Both the position numbers and the translations under genes were made by a program. The notes beneath the pieces were generated by a model, which had not been told where the DNA came from, searched no databases, and was given only the letters and a program-made list of their open reading frames with translations. Positions 60,006 to 64,000 of a DNA stretch of 64,000 bases are shown in pieces; positions within the stretch are counted from its first letter, which is position 1, and each line of letters begins with the position of its first letter. Origin of the DNA: Glandiceps talaboti (taxonomy: Eukaryota; Hemichordata; Enteropneusta; Spengelidae); contig NC_135561.1 in NCBI RefSeq assembly GCF_964340395.1, positions 4,297,501-4,361,500 of the forward strand. Direction: 5' to 3'.

Positions 60006-60330
60006 CCACCACCACCACCACCACCACCACCACCACCACCACTATGGCTGCTACTATCACCACCACCCCCACCACCACCACCACCACCACCATCACCACC
60101 ACCACCACCACCACCACCACCCACCACCACCACCACCACCACCACCACTATGGCTGCTGCCATCATCACCACCACCACCACCACCACCACCACCACCACC
60201 ACTACCACCACCACCACCATCACCACCGCCACCACCACCACCACCACCACCACCACCACCACTATGGCTGCTGCCATCACCACCACCACCACCACCACCA
60301 CCATCACCACCACCACCACCACTATTATTA
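60006..60330. repeat. CAC trinucleotide array with repeated TATGGCTGCTGCCATCA spacer
   Basis: CCA/CAC units interrupted three times, at about 60041, 60149 and 60261, by CACTATGGCTGCT(G/A)C: a higher-order repeat of about 110 bp. False His-, Thr- and Pro-rich frames arise. Confidence 0.95.
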
Positions 60331-61362
60331 TAAGCCAGTTTTCAACATGAGTACAATTGGTAGTTGGGAAAATACTAGTAAGGTCATCTCAAAAAGTGAA
60401 AATGAAAACAAAATAAAATAAGTTCACAAATGTTTGATTTGGTGTATTGTTTTGAAATGTATGATAATAGTATAATATGATATAGTTTTGTATCAGTCAG
60501 TGTGCTGCATAGTAATTTCCAACAGAGATAGTATGTCATATGATTATATTTGGGTCTGTACGTATTATAATTACATACATAAACACATCGGAATTTCAGA
60601 CAATTATGAAGTATGAATGAATGAAATATTATGTAATATGATAACACAATTAAAAACTATAATATTCAGATACACAGTATTATGACAGGAACAATTTGCA
60701 TCATTTTGTAGTCACTGTTATCACAGGCATTAGTGACAATTTGTGTCAGAAAATGATTAAAAGATCAAAAAGTACTGAATTTCTAATGCCAAAATGATGA
60801 CTTGATTCTTGATAGTTAACTTTTACATGCTGGACTGGAACAAAGAAAAGCCACTGTGCCAAAGTGCTTTAAAAAATCCTGTGTGTCATAGTTATGTGTA
60901 TTTTTTCGTATTCTAAAATCTACCACAGAAAGGTCATTAACAGTGAAACACAAACTTTTCTTTCCAGATACCAGACAAACATTTCTGTACATCTGGATAA
61001 TGAGATGAAATAGAAGGAATTTTTTGATAGATTTTCATAATTTTGTCATAATATTTACACCAAATCTGATGGCATAACCATGACAAATATCAAGTTATCA
61101 TTCAAATTTATGATTTACTACAAACTCACAAAAAGATCTGGAAATTAATTCTCAATATTTTTTATCTGTTCTCTTTGAAATTGATGGGAGAGTGCTTTAT
61201 ATTGAGATCTAATCTATAGAATCAAAGACAACTTTAATATTATCGTACAAATACTATAAATTCACTTTTGCATACTTGGTTTCCATTTTGTTGCAAAAAA
61301 ATGTAGATTTATGAAACATTTGATTGACAGTGTTTCATCTCTATAATAAAACCCATTTACAG

Positions 61363-61446
61363 GCATGGAAGACTGACTCAGTAGAAGGAAGGACAAAGTT
61401 GGCCACGTTTGTAAACAGACTATCCGCTATAAAAAAAAAGTATAAG
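61363..61446 (+). CDS. Candidate 84-nt exon
   Basis: ACCCATTTACAG|GCATGGAAG opens an 84-nt phase-0 exon reading AWKTDSVEGRTKLATFVNRL and then SAIKKKYK, closing at TATAAG|GTCACT. The amphipathic Lys-rich composition looks coding, but the donor is weak and the family unknown. It would follow VATNFDFVE in frame. Confidence 0.3.
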
Positions 61447-63080
61447 GTCACTTTAAAGTGAAAGAAATGATGTGAAAGTACTGCATACTGACATGAAGTG
61501 TGTAAATCTAGCGCTCTGTAAGGTCAGTTGTCAATGACAGAGTTTCTAATGTCAGCTATCGGTTATCAAACTAGGTCTAACATATGGCAGCAAGTCCTTG
61601 TCACCTAATATCACCATTTTACTATGTGTAATATGTTAAACCTTTGGGTATTTTATCAGAAAGTTATTTGACTTGGTGCCAGCCATTATACTCTAGTCAG
61701 TACAAATGTACAGTATTTATATTGTTGTTTCATCATGGCATTCTAGGAGAACAAACATTTTTGTGGTCAGGTTTGGGAACCCAATAACACAAATCGAGAA
61801 GCCATATAAACTGGCATAGGTCCCCACATGTTGTGTACCATAATTTTGGTAGGGAACTCTAGTTAAACATTTGGGAAATAAGATAGATTTTTATGTATAC
61901 TGAAGTGTTTTACTTAATTCAGTCTCTGTACAAATTAAGACCTGAATAATTAACATTCACTAAAAAGCTTCACTAGCTGCAACTCAGCCGAATGAAACAT
62001 TTTTTGAAACTAATTTGTTATGTATAATTGAAGTTACTGAACAATATTAAATCACCTGTGAGTAAATATATTTAATAATAATATAATAATAACTTTATTT
62101 GCCATATACTGACAAAGCATTGGAAATTGATTTTTCACACAAACTCATAAAAAGAGACAACGGGAATAAAACTAAGAATATAAAAGAATGACACAACAGA
62201 CAATAAAACACACATGATACTAAAAACAACAAGACAAGTTATAATAAAACAGGCGGTAGATGTACACATAGTATAGTGCAATATATATCCAATCAAGTTG
62301 ATTTTTAGGTCCGCACCCAAAAATCAGCACCCCAATGAATCCTGATCTCAACTTATTACTATACTACTTATGGAGACAACCGACCTCTAATTAACATATA
62401 CAGTGTCTAATTATTGGTATTTCAATGATTTTCAGTGAATATATAATTGTTATCTGATCGAAAAAAATAAAACCCCAATGACAGCTAGTGCAGGTTTAAT
62501 GCAGCTAGAAATCTACAATTTGACTGTGAAATTTCCCAAACAAAAACTATGATAAATGTGTACTATTTTTATTCTGATTTCTGTGTGAACAAAATTGTTA
62601 ATTTAATGATATTCATATCAAAGGTTATACAAAATCAAATATTTAACGAGTACTATACACACAATTATTAAATACATTTAGTGATATTAATGTTCTCCTA
62701 TGTGTTGATTTAGTGTGTGTGAGTATTTGACAGTGAAGGGTGTGGATGACATACTCAGAATAACTGAAAATATGTTGTGTTGATATATATACATGATATT
62801 GTAGATGAGTAGTACGGTACTTTTACTAGGTTGGTAAAGTTTTACTTAGTCTCAGTTACCCAGATTAGTCGTACTAGGTACGGTCTAGTTTGTGAAGGTA
62901 ACCCTCTTTCTATTAGAGGGGGATTTATTTGTACACAAAAAAATGAATTAAAATGTTGGTTTTCGAATCAATTTCATGATCTTTAATATTAAGGCTGTAT
63001 ATTGAAAAAAAATTGACATGAAATACTTTTAGAATTTGAATAAGTTATGTGGGAAATATTGTCATGGTTTAAGTCTATGT
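61447..63080. other. Gene-free DNA with diverged repeats
   Basis: Diverged family C MITE at about 61760-61900 (GGTAGGGAACTCTAGTTAAA), family G copy at 62300-62450, and a retroposon-like TAATAATAACTTTATTTGCC near 62085. No exon seen. Confidence 0.4.
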
Positions 63081-63235
63081 CACTGATCTGTGTCTACTGA
63101 CTTTAAATGTAGGTGACTGAGAGCAATCGCAGACACAGATCAGTGTCATGGTTATAGCCTGTCTATGTCACTGATCTGTGTCTACTGACACTAAGTGTAA
63201 GTGACTGAGAGCAATCACAGACACAGATCAGTGTC
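63081..63235. repeat. Two tandem hairpin units, 88-bp period
   Basis: ACTGATCTGTGTCT and AGACACAGATCAGT are perfect inverted arms at 63082/63131 and again at 63170/63219, each enclosing a similar 35-bp loop. Confidence 0.9.
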
Positions 63236-63649
63236 ATGGGTATTGCTGATACTTGATCCATGAATTTTAAAGTTGAACCATTGATGGAATTCTAATGGTT
63301 GTCTGACAGTGATTGCAACTTGTAATTGTTGAAATATGTCTTGAAGTCAAGGACCTAGCCAGTTTGCAAAATGTAGTACATTCACACTATATAAAGACAC
63401 TTTTCATTCCCTATTATAACCAGGCTAGGCAATACTAAACTATAACACAGTAAATTCTGACACTTCTGTAGGATACTAAAACCAACTTTCCATTTACATA
63501 CACAATGTTGTATTGGCTTAATGCTGTAACAATCATTTTGTAATATCAACACACAGAGTGCATGTACTGTGGCATTCCAAACTTGTTTACATCATAAAAC
63601 TTTGGTTGATACCAAGTGGGTTAAAGTACACAAGTGCAACATGTATTTA

Positions 63650-63900
63650 GCTCATATTGTCTTTAGCCTTGCCCATATACATGTTAGTCCTGTCATGTGT
63701 TGCTAGTCCTGGTATGTGTTGCCAGCCACATTATGCGTTGCTAGCCTGCGATGCATTACTAGCCCTGGTATGCCTTGCTAGCCCTGCTATGTGTTGCTAG
63801 CTTTGTTATATCTAATGTTGTTTTTGTGGTGTTGTTTATGTGGTGCTGGTCCTGCTATATGTAATGTTGTATAGTCCTGCCATATATGTTAGCATGAACT
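63650..63900. repeat. Degenerate tandem repeat
   Basis: About eight loose copies of TGTGTTGCTAGCCCTGGTA, many with the palindrome GCTAGC. Confidence 0.75.
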
Positions 63901-64000
63901 AGCCAAACTCTGATAAAGTTTACACACTCAGATAAATGCAACCTGTATTTAGTTTTCCATCATACTCACATTTTAGACTGTGGTATGTATCATATGTTTG

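Noticed and set aside
59947-60421. His-, Pro-, Thr- and Val/Gly-rich frames
   Set aside because: CAC trinucleotide repeat read in every frame; no splice context or unique domain.

Overview
This is AT-rich nuclear DNA of an animal. The genes have many short exons, GT-AG introns of 0.1-10 kb, abundant microsatellites and many palindromic non-autonomous transposons. The proteins are clear one-to-one relatives of human KHK, ABT1, ADHFE1 and Staufen, and there is a single Staufen with features of STAU1. That fits an invertebrate bilaterian; a marine deuterostome such as a hemichordate is plausible, but this is an inference from feel and not proven.

Layout. Positions 1-3178 (minus) hold the first three coding exons of ketohexokinase; the rest lies off the left edge. 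Only 116 bp separate its ATG from the divergent ATG of ABT1 (plus, 3295-6018, 3 exons, ribosome biogenesis), so the two probably share a bidirectional promoter. ADHFE1 (plus, 7336-18626, 14 coding exons, 483 aa, complete) encodes the mitochondrial hydroxyacid-oxoacid transhydrogenase. Positions 18.6-24.6 kb are gene-free and rich in tetranucleotide repeats. Staufen (minus, 25182-33553, 11 coding exons, about 721 aa, complete) follows, with a likely non-coding first exon near 35.44 kb. From 35.5 to 45.3 kb there are satellites and MITEs. A first coding exon of an unidentified acidic protein starts at 45424 (plus); phase-compatible candidate exons lie at 51558-51583 and 61363-61446. The rest, to 64 kb, is intron-like or intergenic DNA with MITEs and simple repeats.

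The most unusual signal is that splice junctions themselves are tandemly multiplied. In ADHFE1 the exon 6 donor is present six times, the exon 7 donor twice and the exon 11 acceptor four times. In Staufen the donor of the exon that opens dsRBD3 is present about five times. Each copy carries a piece of exon, the intact GT or AG and some intron. A fifth array, about 25 units of 27 bp just after ADHFE1 exon 12, repeats a CTAG|GTAGGT motif that looks like a zero-length (recursive) exon. A second notable feature is a roughly 100-bp-arm inverted repeat placed directly after the stop codon of the gene for the dsRNA-binding protein Staufen.

No virus-like element, rRNA, tRNA gene or CRISPR array was recognised. 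Exon borders were placed by eye from homology remembered for the human proteins, reading phase and splice consensus; no search was run.
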